Source of the DNA: Paracoccaceae bacterium
GTDB lineage: Bacteria; Pseudomonadota; Alphaproteobacteria; Rhodobacterales; Rhodobacteraceae
Assembly (NCBI GenBank): GCA_028284705.1
Contig: JANQRE010000023.1
Coordinates: 80,951-144,950 of the forward strand
Direction: 5' to 3'
DNA length: 64,000 nt
Each line of letters begins with the position of its first letter. Positions within the stretch are counted from its first letter, which is position 1. A program made the translations under genes and the position numbers. A model generated the notes under the pieces. The model searched no databases. It saw only the letters and a list, made by a program, of their open reading frames with translations, and was not told the DNA's origin. Shown here piece by piece: positions 17,962 to 26,298 of the stretch.

Positions 17962-18681
17962 TCAACTCCCTTTCACATCGCTCGCAAAGCGTGCCGCGTT
18001 TTCCTTCGCAAATGCACTGGCATCTGCATCCGCATCCCAGAATTGAGGATTGGTCTTCGGAATTGTCAGCGCCTTTTGCACAGCCGGACGCGCGTCAATC
18101 CGGTGAAACCAGGCTTGCAGATGCGGCAGCCCCTCCACACTTGCCCGCGCCCACACATAGGCCCGCGCCCATGGGTAGGTCATCATATCGGCGATTGTAT
18201 ACTCGCCCGCCGCAAGCCAGTCGCGCCCGTCCAGATGGGCATTCAGGACTTCCAGCAGACGCAGCGATTCATCGACATAGCGTTTTATCGAGAATGGCTC
18301 CTCATGCCCATTCGGTGCCGCGATATGCTGGAAATACATCGCCTGCCCCATCATCGGGCCAACATGGCCGACCTGGAAGAACATCCACTGCATGACCTCG
18401 GAACGCTTCACCGGATCGGTCGGCAGAAATTGCCCGTATTTCTCCGCCAAATGCCAAAGGATCGCACCGCTTTCGAAGATCGGGCGATCCTCGTCTCTAT
18501 CGACGATGGTCGGGATTTTGCCATTGGGGTTCAGGCGCAGATAGTCCGGCGCCTTCTGCTCCTGCTTCGAGAAATCAATCGCCGTCAGGTCGTATGGGAT
18601 GCCGGCCTCTTCAAGGAAAATGACCGGTTTGTAGCCGTTCATCGTGGCGGCGGTGTAAAGGTGAATAGCGGGCTGGGACAT
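17962..18681 (-). CDS. Glutathione S-transferase family protein
   Basis: 239 residues. Thioredoxin-fold N-terminal domain with IHLYTAATMNGYKPVIFLEE, LRLNPNGKIPTIVD (cis-Pro) and the FESGAILWHLAEKYG Glu-Ser glutathione site; all-helical C-terminal domain with DWLAAGEYTIADMMTYPWA, containing the N-capping D. It resembles the YghU/Ure2p-like (Nu-class) proteins. It is divergent from the HxlR-type regulator, 114 bases apart, and may be its target in detoxification of electrophiles. Confidence 0.88.
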   Translation of the reverse strand: MSQPAIHLYTAATMNGYKPVIFLEEAGIPYDLTAIDFSKQEQKAPDYLRLNPNGKIPTIVDRDEDRPIFESGAILWHLAEKYGQFLPTDPVKRSEVMQWMFFQVGHVGPMMGQAMYFQHIAAPNGHEEPFSIKRYVDESLRLLEVLNAHLDGRDWLAAGEYTIADMMTYPWARAYVWARASVEGLPHLQAWFHRIDARPAVQKALTIPKTNPQFWDADADASAFAKENAARFASDVKGS

Positions 18682-18745
18682 TGTCGTTCTCCGATGCAGA
18701 GCTGAAATCAGGACGGCCTGGGTGGCATTGATCCCGATCTTGAGT

Positions 18746-18790
18746 TTGCGGTGAGAGAAATCAACCAGTATACTTTTTGTAACCTACAAA
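18746..18790 (+). promoter_or_regulatory. HxlR-gene promoter with TTTGTA-acc-TACAAA operator
   Basis: TTGCGG (18746-18751) and TATACT (18769-18774) are separated by 17 bases, a near-ideal sigma70 promoter. The perfect palindrome TTTGTA-acc-TACAAA (18776-18790) covers the expected transcription start. It lies between the divergent GST gene and the regulator, so a bound repressor could control both. Confidence 0.55.
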
Positions 18791-18795
18791 CACGG

Positions 18796-19185
18796 ATGAG
18801 AGACCCCATGCACGCGCGGATTGACGAAGGCCCGAATGGTCGCAAGACCGTGGTGGACGCCTGTATGGAGCCCTGCCCGATTGAGCGCGGCATGCGCATC
18901 GTCGGCGGCAAATGGACCGGGTCGATCCTCTGGCATCTCAAGGACGACCCGGTGCGGTTCAATGACCTTTCGCGCATGATCGGTGGGGCGAGCAAGAAGA
19001 TGATTGCGGAGCGTTTGCGTCAACTGGAGGCGCAAGGCCTGGTCCGCCGCGAAGTGGCCAACACCAAGCCAGTATCCGTACTCTACGAGATCACCGGGTT
19101 GGGACGCACAGCGCTTGGATTTCTTGATGAACTTCGGAGGTGGACCGAGAGCCTTCCCGCCGAGCCTAGTAGCCCCAATCGGTGA
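18796..19185 (+). CDS. HxlR-family transcriptional regulator
   Basis: 129 residues from ATG 18796; ATG 18808 is equally possible and neither has a strong ribosome site. The HxlR pattern is plain: CPIERGMRIVGGKWTGSILWHL, RFNDLSRMIGGASKKMIAERLRQLEAQGLV, and the wing KPVSVLYEITGLGR. The single conserved Cys before PIERGMRIVGGKW (sequence MEPCPIER) is where many family members sense electrophiles or oxidants, and a second Cys lies at VDACMEPC. It sits behind its own operator-like palindrome and opposite a glutathione transferase. Confidence 0.88.
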   Translation: MRDPMHARIDEGPNGRKTVVDACMEPCPIERGMRIVGGKWTGSILWHLKDDPVRFNDLSRMIGGASKKMIAERLRQLEAQGLVRREVANTKPVSVLYEITGLGRTALGFLDELRRWTESLPAEPSSPNR

Positions 19186-19270
19186 GGGCTGGCGCGGTTT
19201 TCATGCCGCTGGTTTTGTGACCGCGCCCCTCATATCGATCTTTCACTGTGCAGCGAATGGCGTTTACCGG

Positions 19271-19687
19271 CTATCCGTCTCGACCGGGTTCGCTCGGATC
19301 ACTGGAGAAAAGCGCAATCTTGTTGCCTTGAGGATCGCGCAGGTAACCCACATAGAAGTGAGGTCCATACGAGGCACGGAAGCCCGGCGGCCCCTCATCG
19401 GACCCACCCGCAGCAAGGGCTGCGGCGTGAAGATCACGCACTTGGCGTTGATTGCGCGCCTCAAAGGCGACCATTGAGCCATTTCCGGTCGAGGCCGGCC
19501 CTCCATCAAAGGGCGGTTTCACGTAGAATTCCGGCAGAACAGGAGACTGCCCCGGCTCCACGGGCAGCGCGTAACTCAGCCCCTCAGGCCCCTCCTCCAG
19601 TTCGTACCCTAGGGCGGGCAGAAACGCGGAGTAAAACCGTTTCGCTTGCACGATGTCATCCGCGCCGACTGTGACATAGGAAATCAT
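19271..19687 (-). CDS. VOC/glyoxalase-like protein
   Basis: 138 residues, start ATG 19687 at the onset of the fold (MISYVTVGADDIVQAKRFY). One VOC module pair is visible: FYSAFLPALGYEL in the first half, then FEARNQRQVRDLHAAALAAGG and the final FYVGYLRDPQGNKIALFS. A His at position 2-3 of the first strand, typical of metal-binding glyoxalase I, is absent, so it may be a binding protein rather than a lyase. Monocistronic by spacing. Confidence 0.82.
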   Translation of the reverse strand: MISYVTVGADDIVQAKRFYSAFLPALGYELEEGPEGLSYALPVEPGQSPVLPEFYVKPPFDGGPASTGNGSMVAFEARNQRQVRDLHAAALAAGGSDEGPPGFRASYGPHFYVGYLRDPQGNKIALFSSDPSEPGRDG

Positions 19688-19867
19688 GCTTCGTGGTTCT
19701 TTCCGGAGGTTTGGCCATTCCAGCAAGGTTATCGCGATGTTGTAAGCCATCACAGATGTCGGCTCAACAAACGGACCGATGTCTCACCTAAAGGCCGTCA
19801 CCATAGCGGTTGCCGCGAAAACAGCAGGAACGAGGCCCAGTTTTCCGGCATAGCATCAAAGGTGGCT

Positions 19868-20281
19868 TTACGAGCGGACCACGTAGACTGAACACTTCGA
19901 ATGGGCGACGACGTGACTTGCCGTGGTTCCCAAGATGTAATCCTTGATCTTGGGGTTGGCCGATCCCATCACGATCACGTCGACATTTCGCTCTTCGGCA
20001 TATTTGACGATCTGGCGGTGCACTGCGCCCAAAAGAACGACCGTCTCTACCTCCAGCCCCTCAGCGGGATAGGCCGCGATAAACTTCTTCAGCGCCTTGC
20101 CCCAGTATTCCTTTGAGTCGGTGATGTTCAGATTGCGCTCCATTTCTGGCGCAACAGTGACCACCAGAAGCTTGGCACCTCGACGGCGTGCCATCGCCAC
20201 GGCTTCTTCGTATCCACTGAAATCCAAGTTCGCATGGCGGAGGTTTATGGGGCTGAGGATCAGTTTTGTATCGCGCGGCAT
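19868..20281 (-). CDS. Universal stress protein, UspA family
   Basis: 137 residues, one Usp domain. Begins TKLILSPINLRHAN, has AVAMARRRGAKLLVVTVAPEME, and ends VDVIVMGSANPKIKDYILGT then TASHVVAHSKCSVYVVRS. The ATP-type signature G-2X-G-9X-G(S/T) is altered: GSANPKIKDYILGTTAS lacks the second Gly at the usual spacing, so ATP binding is uncertain. Single-gene transcript; 393 bases without a gene separate it from metZ on the opposite strand. Confidence 0.85.
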   Translation of the reverse strand: MPRDTKLILSPINLRHANLDFSGYEEAVAMARRRGAKLLVVTVAPEMERNLNITDSKEYWGKALKKFIAAYPAEGLEVETVVLLGAVHRQIVKYAEERNVDVIVMGSANPKIKDYILGTTASHVVAHSKCSVYVVRS

Positions 20282-20533
20282 TCAGTATGGGTCCTCAATC
20301 TGGAACTACGGTAGGGTTGGCTTGTTGAACGCAACTCAATACGTGCGACAGAGGTGCTGAAGCGCACTATTCCTTCCGTTTTGATCGGTCCGGGACGGCT
20401 TCGAACTCAATTATGAAAATAATGGCAGGCTGAGTCCACTGGCGAACCAAAAAAGATTTTGGCCTCAGTCCACAGAGGCGCCGCTCGCACGACCTCCGCC
20501 CTTGACCAGAAGGGGCAACGGGCGTATCCGAGG

Positions 20534-20591
20534 CACGTGGCGATTTGTTACCGGATTGCGGGCCACGTTAAACATCTCCGCTAAAGAGGTT
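20534..20591 (+). ncRNA. SAM-II riboswitch
   Basis: P1 is ACGTGG (20535-20540) paired with CCACGT (20563-20568). Between them is CGATTTGTTACCGGATTGCG, and after P1 come TTAAACA and CGCTAAAGAGG, matching the SAM-II core (GAUUU...CCG.AUUGCA, then GUUAAA, then GCUAAAG) that forms an H-type pseudoknot around S-adenosylmethionine. SAM-II is typical of alphaproteobacterial metA/metX/metZ leaders, and metZ starts 84 bases downstream. The 250 bases before it (20282-20533) hold no recognisable gene. Confidence 0.92.
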
Positions 20592-20605
20592 GGGTCTACG
20601 CAAGA

Positions 20606-20639
20606 GCCTCCCCCTTATCCCGGTGGAGGCTTTATTTTT
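20606..20639 (+). terminator. metZ: Intrinsic terminator between SAM-II and metZ
   Basis: GCCTCC (20606-20611) pairs with GGAGGC (20625-20630), with extra C-G pairs above one mismatch, and is followed at once by TTTATTTTT. The GAGG at 20586-20589 at the 3' edge of the SAM-II core could pair with CCTC at 20607-20610, giving a plausible antiterminator. This suggests premature termination when SAM is bound; inferred, not shown. Confidence 0.75.
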
Positions 20640-20674
20640 GGGCAAATGCCCAGGACACATGACGAGGAATGACG

Positions 20675-21853
20675 ATGACGGACTGGTCCCCCCGCACCCG
20701 CGCAGTGCATGCCGGCACCCGGCGCAGCCAATATGGCGAGATGGCCGAGGCGATCTATCTGACCCAGGGGTTCAAATATGACAGCGCCGAACAGGCCGAA
20801 GCGCGGTTCATTGAGAGCGGCCCGGATGAGTTCATCTATGCGCGTTACGGCAACCCGACGGTGGCGATGTTCGAAGAGCGGATCGCCTCGCTTGAAGGCA
20901 CCGAGGACGCCTTTGCGACAGCCTCCGGCATGGCGGCGGTCAATGGTGCGCTGACCTCGATGCTGAAAGCCGGGGACCATGTGGTGTCGTCGCGGGCGCT
21001 GTTCGGGTCCTGCCTCTATATCCTCGAAGACATCCTGCCGCGTTTCGGCGTGGAGGTGACCTTTGTGGATGGCACCGATCTGGATGCCTGGCGCGCGGCG
21101 ATGCGCGATGACACCAGGGCGGTGTTTCTGGAAACCGTGGCGAACCCTACGCTTGAAGTCATCGATTTGGCGGCTGTGTCCGAGATTGCCCATGACAAAG
21201 GCGCGACGGTGATCGTCGATAATGTCTTCGCAACGCCGGTCTTCTCGGAGGCGGTCGCGCAGGGCGCGGATGTTGTGGTCTATTCCGCGACCAAACATAT
21301 CGACGGCCAGGGCCGCTGCCTGGGCGGGGTGATCTGCGGCAGCCAGGAGTTCATTCGTAAGACCGTAGAGCCCTATCTGAAACATACCGGTGGATCGATC
21401 TCGCCCTTCAATGCCTGGGTGATGCTGAAAGGGCTGGAGACGCTGCATTTGCGCTGCACCCAGCAAGCCGAGACCGCGTTGGCGCTGGCCGAGGCGCTGG
21501 AAGGTCATGACAAGCTTGCGAATGTGCTTTACCCGCACTTGCCCTCGCATCCGCAATACGGTGTGGCCAAGGCGCAGATGGGGGCCGGTGGCACGGTCAT
21601 TGCGCTCGATATCAAAGGTGGTCAGGCGGAGGCGTTTCGGTTCTTGAATGCGCTTCAGATCGTCTCGATCTCGAACAATCTGGGTGACAGCAAAAGCCTG
21701 GTGACACATCCAAAAACCACCACGCATCAACGTCTTAGTGATGAGCAGCGGGACGAATTGGGGATCACTGACGGGTTGGTGCGGCTCTCCGTGGGATTGG
21801 AGGATGCGGGTGACCTTCTGAATGACCTCAAATCCGCTCTGGATATGATCTGA
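20675..21853 (+). CDS. metZ: O-succinylhomoserine sulfhydrylase
   Basis: 392 residues from the ATG at 20675, which has GAGGA about 7 bases upstream; ATG 20669 is too close to that site. It is a Cys/Met-metabolism PLP enzyme: opening RTRAVHAGTRRSQYGEMAEA, substrate loop YARYGNPTV, aldehyde-type stretch ATASGMAAVNGAL, and the PLP lysine in VVYSATKHIDGQGRCLGG. It makes homocysteine from O-succinylhomoserine and sulfide. The MetZ call rather than MetB rests on family resemblance and on the SAM-II riboswitch in its leader. Confidence 0.92.
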   Translation: MTDWSPRTRAVHAGTRRSQYGEMAEAIYLTQGFKYDSAEQAEARFIESGPDEFIYARYGNPTVAMFEERIASLEGTEDAFATASGMAAVNGALTSMLKAGDHVVSSRALFGSCLYILEDILPRFGVEVTFVDGTDLDAWRAAMRDDTRAVFLETVANPTLEVIDLAAVSEIAHDKGATVIVDNVFATPVFSEAVAQGADVVVYSATKHIDGQGRCLGGVICGSQEFIRKTVEPYLKHTGGSISPFNAWVMLKGLETLHLRCTQQAETALALAEALEGHDKLANVLYPHLPSHPQYGVAKAQMGAGGTVIALDIKGGQAEAFRFLNALQIVSISNNLGDSKSLVTHPKTTTHQRLSDEQRDELGITDGLVRLSVGLEDAGDLLNDLKSALDMI

Positions 21854-21892
21854 TCCGCATTGTTTCACGTATACACAGGGAATTCAGTTGGC

Positions 21893-21913
21893 ATGGGGGC
21901 GGCAAGCCCCCAT
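21893..21913 (+). terminator. Hairpin after metZ
   Basis: Perfect 8-bp stem ATGGGGGC / GCCCCCAT with a GGCAA loop, then ATTTG. It lies between metZ and folE2, 40 bases after the metZ stop, and probably ends or attenuates metZ transcription. The T tract is short. Confidence 0.5.
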
Positions 21914-21946
21914 ATTTGACTGGCGTGAACCGAAGGAGGGACAATT

Positions 21947-23050
21947 ATGAATGTCCATACGCCGGATATTGACCGCTTTCCCAGCCGCCGAGAGGCCGAG
22001 GAGGCCCTGAAATTGCTCAGAGACTGGGCGGCACAATCGAGCGATACTGAAATTGATGATCTCGACCCGCTGATCGGCCGTCTTGTGCCGGGTCAGGTGG
22101 CTGAGACCTACCCGGCGCTGGCGCGCGCCTACCCGGAAGATTTTGCCGTGGACGAGGCTTACAAGGCCTCGATGCCTGACCTGCAGAACGGTCCCTCTTC
22201 GCTCATTCGCGGCGCGAAGCGGCAGCTGTCCCATGTCGGCATTTCCAACTTCCGCCTGCCGATCCGGTTTCATACCCGCGACAATGGCGATGTGACCCTT
22301 GAAACCTCGGTGACCGGCACCGTCTCGCTGGAAGCCGAGAAGAAGGGCATCAACATGTCGCGCATCATGCGCACCTTCTACAAACAGGCCGATGAGACCT
22401 TCAGCTATGAAGTGATCGAGCGGACGCTGGATGCGTATAAGGAGGATCTGGAGAGCTTCGACGCGCGTATCCAGATGCGGTTCTCCTTCCCGCTGAAGGT
22501 GCAGAGCCTGCGCTCCGGTCTGTCGGGCTTTCAGTATTACGACATCGCGCTGGAAGTGGTGGATCAGGATGGGGTGCGCAAGAAATTCATGCATCTCGAT
22601 TACGTCTATTCCTCCACCTGTCCGTGCTCGCTGGAACTCAGCGAACATGCCCGTCAGGTGCGCGGTCAGTTGGCAACGCCGCATTCGCAGCGCTCGGTTG
22701 CGCGCGTATCGGTCGAGATCGATCGCGACGCGGAATGCTTGTGGTTTGAGGACCTCATCGAGGCCTGCCGTCGCGGTGTGCCGACTGAGACGCAGGTCAT
22801 GGTGAAGCGCGAAGACGAACAGGCCTTTGCGGAACTGAACGCGGCGAACCCGATCTTCGTGGAAGACGCAGCACGCAGCTTTGCTGAGCAATTACAGGCT
22901 GATGCCCGGATCGCGGATTTCCGCGTGGTGGCGAGCCATCAGGAGAGCCTGCACAGCCATGATGCTGTGGCGATTGTGACGGAAGGCGAGACATTCGCGT
23001 CCGACAGTCTCGATCCGAAACTGTTCAACACGCTTTTCCACGTCGGATAA
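21947..23050 (+). CDS. folE2: GTP cyclohydrolase I type B (FolE2)
   Basis: 367 residues with a strong AAGGAGG site before ATG 21947. FolE2 makes 7,8-dihydroneopterin triphosphate from GTP, the entry to folate synthesis, using a broad choice of divalent metals in place of zinc. Family markers: HVGISNFRLPI, VTGTVSLEAEKKGINMSRIMR, the active-site YSSTCPCSLELSEHARQVRG with its Cys pair, PHSQRSVARVSVEI, and C-terminal HQESLHSHDAVAI. No FolE is in the window. Zur control is common for FolE2 but I see no clear Zur box here. Confidence 0.95.
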   Translation: MNVHTPDIDRFPSRREAEEALKLLRDWAAQSSDTEIDDLDPLIGRLVPGQVAETYPALARAYPEDFAVDEAYKASMPDLQNGPSSLIRGAKRQLSHVGISNFRLPIRFHTRDNGDVTLETSVTGTVSLEAEKKGINMSRIMRTFYKQADETFSYEVIERTLDAYKEDLESFDARIQMRFSFPLKVQSLRSGLSGFQYYDIALEVVDQDGVRKKFMHLDYVYSSTCPCSLELSEHARQVRGQLATPHSQRSVARVSVEIDRDAECLWFEDLIEACRRGVPTETQVMVKREDEQAFAELNAANPIFVEDAARSFAEQLQADARIADFRVVASHQESLHSHDAVAIVTEGETFASDSLDPKLFNTLFHVG

Positions 23051-23092
23051 ATCTAAGCGCGCCCAACATCAGCGGGCGCGCTTCTTCATCGC

Positions 23093-24517
23093 TTAGGTCA
23101 GATAGCTCGCGTAGCGCTGCCACGCATTCAGGGATTTCGTGTGGATCGGCTGGCGGACTTCGCTGGCGCTCAAGGTCATGACCGCCCGGGAGTTCTTTTC
23201 GGGCGACAGGCACGCCTCATCCCAGGACAGCCCCGCCTGAGAGATGAGCCGCCGTATCGCTGGCTCCGGGTTCTGAACGAGGTCTTCGTAGCTGACGGAA
23301 ATGATGGCGTCGCCGCAGCGTTCGGTCCAGAAGGCCAACATCTCATCGAAAGCCGCCTGATACACCGCGATATCGCGTAAGTTGTAGCTGAAGAGCTGTT
23401 TTCCAGGACGGAAGATATGACGGTAGGCCGAAAGCGCCGTGGGCTCTGCGCGCCGGTTCAGGACGACGAACCGGGCTTTCGGCATCGCCGCCGCGGCCAG
23501 ACCCAGATACATCCATGTTTGCAATGACTTATCTGTCAGGTGCGGCGCATCCGGCGCGACCAGCTTTTGCATCGTCTCAGCGTAATCCGCACCCGCCTTG
23601 CCAAAGGCCTCTCGCGTGAGTGAGAGCCTGCGACGGGCGTCCACCATCGGATCACCGATGTAGCGTTTGGCGACTTTGAAGAAGGCGCCGGTCTCACCAG
23701 CGGCATCAACCTCGCCGTGAGACGAAACGATCTGTTCGACGAGTGTCGTGCCAGAGCGCGGCATACCGGTCACAAAGATTGGCGCGAAATCGGTGCTGGC
23801 TGTGCTCCAATAGTCCGAGGGATCGAATTTGCCGAAGACCCGCTGATATCGACGCACCATGGCCTGCCGGGTCGTCACATCAAAGGGATAAGCATTGCGC
23901 ATGGCGATATTCGCGGCATCAAGATGGCGGAAGCTGCGATCAACATCATCCCGTTGGTCCCAGGCCTTTGCGAGCGCGAAATCGAGGTGGAACGCAGCCG
24001 AGCTCCCTTCTTGGGCCATGCGACGCGCATGTTCGAGGCGCTCCAGCAGGGGCGTGTCGGATTTGAAATCGGTGATCGCGGCAAGATGATAGAGAAGCTC
24101 GCCATTGCCGGGTTCCGCGCGCATGGCACGCTCCAGATCGGCGCGCGCCGCCTCCATGTCGCCAAGGCTTTGGTTGATGATCGCGCGACGGGCCAAGAAC
24201 CGCGGATCGTTTGGCTCCAGTGCAACGGCGCGATTCAGGGTGTCAATTGCATCAGGCAAACGTCGCGCACTCTCTTCCAGCTCCGCGCGATACGCCAACA
24301 GACGAACCGACACGACGCCCTGATCAACGGATCGAATATCCTCCAGCGCATCATGCAGATGGCCCAGCGTCTGCAATATCCGGGCACGAAAGATAAGCGC
24401 GTTGGCCTCTCTGCCACGCCGCGAGATTTCCAGATTTATGGCATCCAATGCGCCGGGCAGATCACCGGAAGCGGCTCTCGCCCGGGCCTGAACGACATAG
24501 TCTGTCTCCATCCCCAT
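23093..24517 (-). CDS. TPR-sulfotransferase fusion protein
   Basis: 474 residues from ATG 24517, with GAAGGA about 8 bases upstream. The N-terminal half is made of helical TPR repeats (for example LPDAIDTLNRAVALEPNDPR and DMEAARADLERAMRAEPGNG). The C-terminal half is a PAPS-dependent sulfotransferase domain: 5'-phosphosulfate loop FVTGMPRSGTTLVEQIVSSH and 3'-phosphate-binding RFVVLNRRAEPTALSAYRH. Such proteins sulfate cell-surface or exported sugars or peptides; the acceptor is unknown. The AT-rich 268 bases upstream contain the palindrome AAACTA-n7-TAGTTT (24659-24677) but no gene. Confidence 0.85.
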   Translation of the reverse strand: MGMETDYVVQARARAASGDLPGALDAINLEISRRGREANALIFRARILQTLGHLHDALEDIRSVDQGVVSVRLLAYRAELEESARRLPDAIDTLNRAVALEPNDPRFLARRAIINQSLGDMEAARADLERAMRAEPGNGELLYHLAAITDFKSDTPLLERLEHARRMAQEGSSAAFHLDFALAKAWDQRDDVDRSFRHLDAANIAMRNAYPFDVTTRQAMVRRYQRVFGKFDPSDYWSTASTDFAPIFVTGMPRSGTTLVEQIVSSHGEVDAAGETGAFFKVAKRYIGDPMVDARRRLSLTREAFGKAGADYAETMQKLVAPDAPHLTDKSLQTWMYLGLAAAAMPKARFVVLNRRAEPTALSAYRHIFRPGKQLFSYNLRDIAVYQAAFDEMLAFWTERCGDAIISVSYEDLVQNPEPAIRRLISQAGLSWDEACLSPEKNSRAVMTLSASEVRQPIHTKSLNAWQRYASYLT

Positions 24518-24785
24518 GGGTTGGTCCTTCGCACCTTGCCCGTCTGGGCTTTGCCGAAAAGCAGAACGTTGGATGCGCCAAAATCGGGCGTGTGCGGGCC
24601 GCGGGCCCACCTTAAAATTCTATTGGAAGCTCAACTCGATGCCGCCTGCTCTTTCAGTAAACTATATCGTTTAGTTTTGAAAATTTAAACTGCGAATTTT
24701 TGAAACACCCATGTGCATATTCGCACCAGCAAGATATTGCCGAACCGGTAGGCCAACTGCTCAATAATTCAGCAATTCGGGAAGC

Positions 24786-25385
24786 CTAGCTGCCCTCTTC
24801 TTCCCCATAGCGTTGCAGAAGCCCCGCCTGCGCCATGAAGAACACGAATAGCGCCGCTGGAAAGCCGAAGGTTTCGATCTTCACCCAGGCATCGGTCGAC
24901 ATGGTGCGCCAGATGACTTCGTTGGCCACGGCGAGAAAGGCGAACATCGCTGTGAGACGTTTCGTCAGGATCATCCAGCCTTCGGTCTTCAAAGGCATCA
25001 TCTCATCCATGACATATTCCAGCCAGGAGCGTTTCATCAGCAATCCGATCCCAAGGATGCCGGCAAACAGCCCATAGACGATGGTGGTTTTCATCTTGAA
25101 GAACCGCTCGTCGTTGAAATAGGCCGTCAGCCCGCCGAAAACGATTACCATGACAGCGGTCAGGACCTGCATGCGGCTGAGTTTACCCGTCAGCTTCCAT
25201 AGGAGACCCATCGCCGCCAGCAAGATCGGGATGAAGACGATTGTCGCAACGATGAAGCCGGAATATTCAACGCCACCAAAGGCATAGGTCTCGTCGCGCA
25301 TCCGAAGATAGGCGAGAAAGAACAAGAGCACGGGCCCCAGTTCCAGCGCCATTTTCAATCCCGGCGAGATCTGTTTCTCAGCCAT
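24786..25385 (-). CDS. yciB: Inner membrane septation protein YciB (IspZ family)
   Basis: 199 residues; ATG 25385 has GGGAGG 7 bases upstream, inside the end of the transporter gene, which it overlaps by 8 bases. Five or six hydrophobic segments follow the family plan: LKMALELGPVLLFFLAY, VTIVFIPILLAAMGLL-like segments, FFKMKTTIVYGLFAGILG and the C-terminal VNEVIWRTMSTDAWVKIETFG and FPAALFVFFMAQAGLL. IspZ/YciB affects cell envelope maintenance and division. ftsY - EamA - yciB is a recurring alphaproteobacterial operon. Confidence 0.92.
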   Translation of the reverse strand: MAEKQISPGLKMALELGPVLLFFLAYLRMRDETYAFGGVEYSGFIVATIVFIPILLAAMGLLWKLTGKLSRMQVLTAVMVIVFGGLTAYFNDERFFKMKTTIVYGLFAGILGIGLLMKRSWLEYVMDEMMPLKTEGWMILTKRLTAMFAFLAVANEVIWRTMSTDAWVKIETFGFPAALFVFFMAQAGLLQRYGEEEGS

Positions 25386-26298
25386 ATTGGCCTCCCACTT
25401 CCACAATCACCGCTCCTGCCGCGATCAGGCACATTAGTCCAGCCCTTGCGGGCCCCACGCGCTCTTTGAGAAAGAGCCAGCCGATCAGCGCGGCGAACAC
25501 CGTCGAGGTCTCCCGCAACACCGCCGCCTCGCCGACATGACCGACCCGTGTGGCCAGCATCACAGCGCCGAAAGAGCCCCAGGCGACGAATGCCCCGAGC
25601 AACCCACGCCGCAAAAGCGGCCAGGGATCGGGGCGCTGCGCCATGCGTGTCCACATCACATAGGCGATGGGCGGGAAATCGAAAGCGGTGATGAGAAAAA
25701 ACCATGCGACAAAGGTGAACGGGTCCGCTGTGGCGCGGATCGCATAAGCGTCATAGGTGGTGTAGATCGCAACGCTGATCCCTGTGGCAAGCGCGATGCC
25801 GATGGCGGCAATCAGGCGGGGACGTTCGACCTTCACGTCACGCAGATTGATCGCCGCGATGGCGAAAATCCCGCCAACCAGAAGCGCGACGCCGATCCAT
25901 TGGGTGGCGTTGAAGGTCTCGGAGAAGATCAGATAGGCCCCGATGATGGTAAAGAGCGGCCCAGAGCCGCGCACGACCGGATAAACGACTGTGTAGGCCC
26001 CGCGGGTATAAGCCAGCGCCATGCCGAGTTTGTAGAAGAAGTGGATCACCAGCGCGCCGAAAAGTAGCGCCCATTCAATGCCTTGCGGCCATGGGACCAA
26101 GAACAATGCCACCGGTGCGCTGATGATAATCAGAGAGAAATCAATCGAGCCGCGCGTCAGCCAGGGATCAAACCGACCCTTCTGAAGCGCGCCGAATGTG
26201 GCGTGCAGAAAGGCGGAACTGAGCGCGAGAACAAGCGCTACACGGTGCCCCGTTTCCGTCCCGGCAATGGAGACAAGCCACTGGCTGAGATCGTTCAG
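25378..26298 (-). CDS. EamA-family transporter with probable CTG start
   Basis: 306 residues if read from CTG at 26298-26296; the first ATG/GTG/TTG-type start is the GTG at 26112, which would remove the first two helices of the ten-helix EamA fold. Upstream of 26112 the frame stays open and codes a plausible N-terminus: [40 protein letters not shown] and [18 protein letters not shown]. An AGGAG site ends 7 bases before the CTG, and the CTGA overlaps the ftsY stop exactly as an ATGA overlap would. Motif [21 protein letters not shown] is typical of this subgroup. Substrate unknown. Confidence 0.8.
   Translation of the reverse strand: MNDLSQWLVSIAGTETGHRVALVLALSSAFLHATFGALQKGRFDPWLTRGSIDFSLIIISAPVALFLVPWPQGIEWALLFGALVIHFFYKLGMALAYTRGAYTVVYPVVRGSGPLFTIIGAYLIFSETFNATQWIGVALLVGGIFAIAAINLRDVKVERPRLIAAIGIALATGISVAIYTTYDAYAIRATADPFTFVAWFFLITAFDFPPIAYVMWTRMAQRPDPWPLLRRGLLGAFVAWGSFGAVMLATRVGHVGEAAVLRETSTVFAALIGWLFLKERVGPARAGLMCLIAAGAVIVEVGGQYG

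Noticed and set aside
20282..20533. Possible small gene or transposon remnant between the Usp gene and the SAM-II aptamer
   Set aside because: No frame with family resemblance, no terminal inverted repeats or target duplication seen; left as leader and intergenic DNA.
20640..20651. GGGC-AAAT-GCCC hairpin before metZ as a tandem SAM-V riboswitch
   Set aside because: Only a 4-bp hairpin; none of the SAM-V conserved sequence is present.
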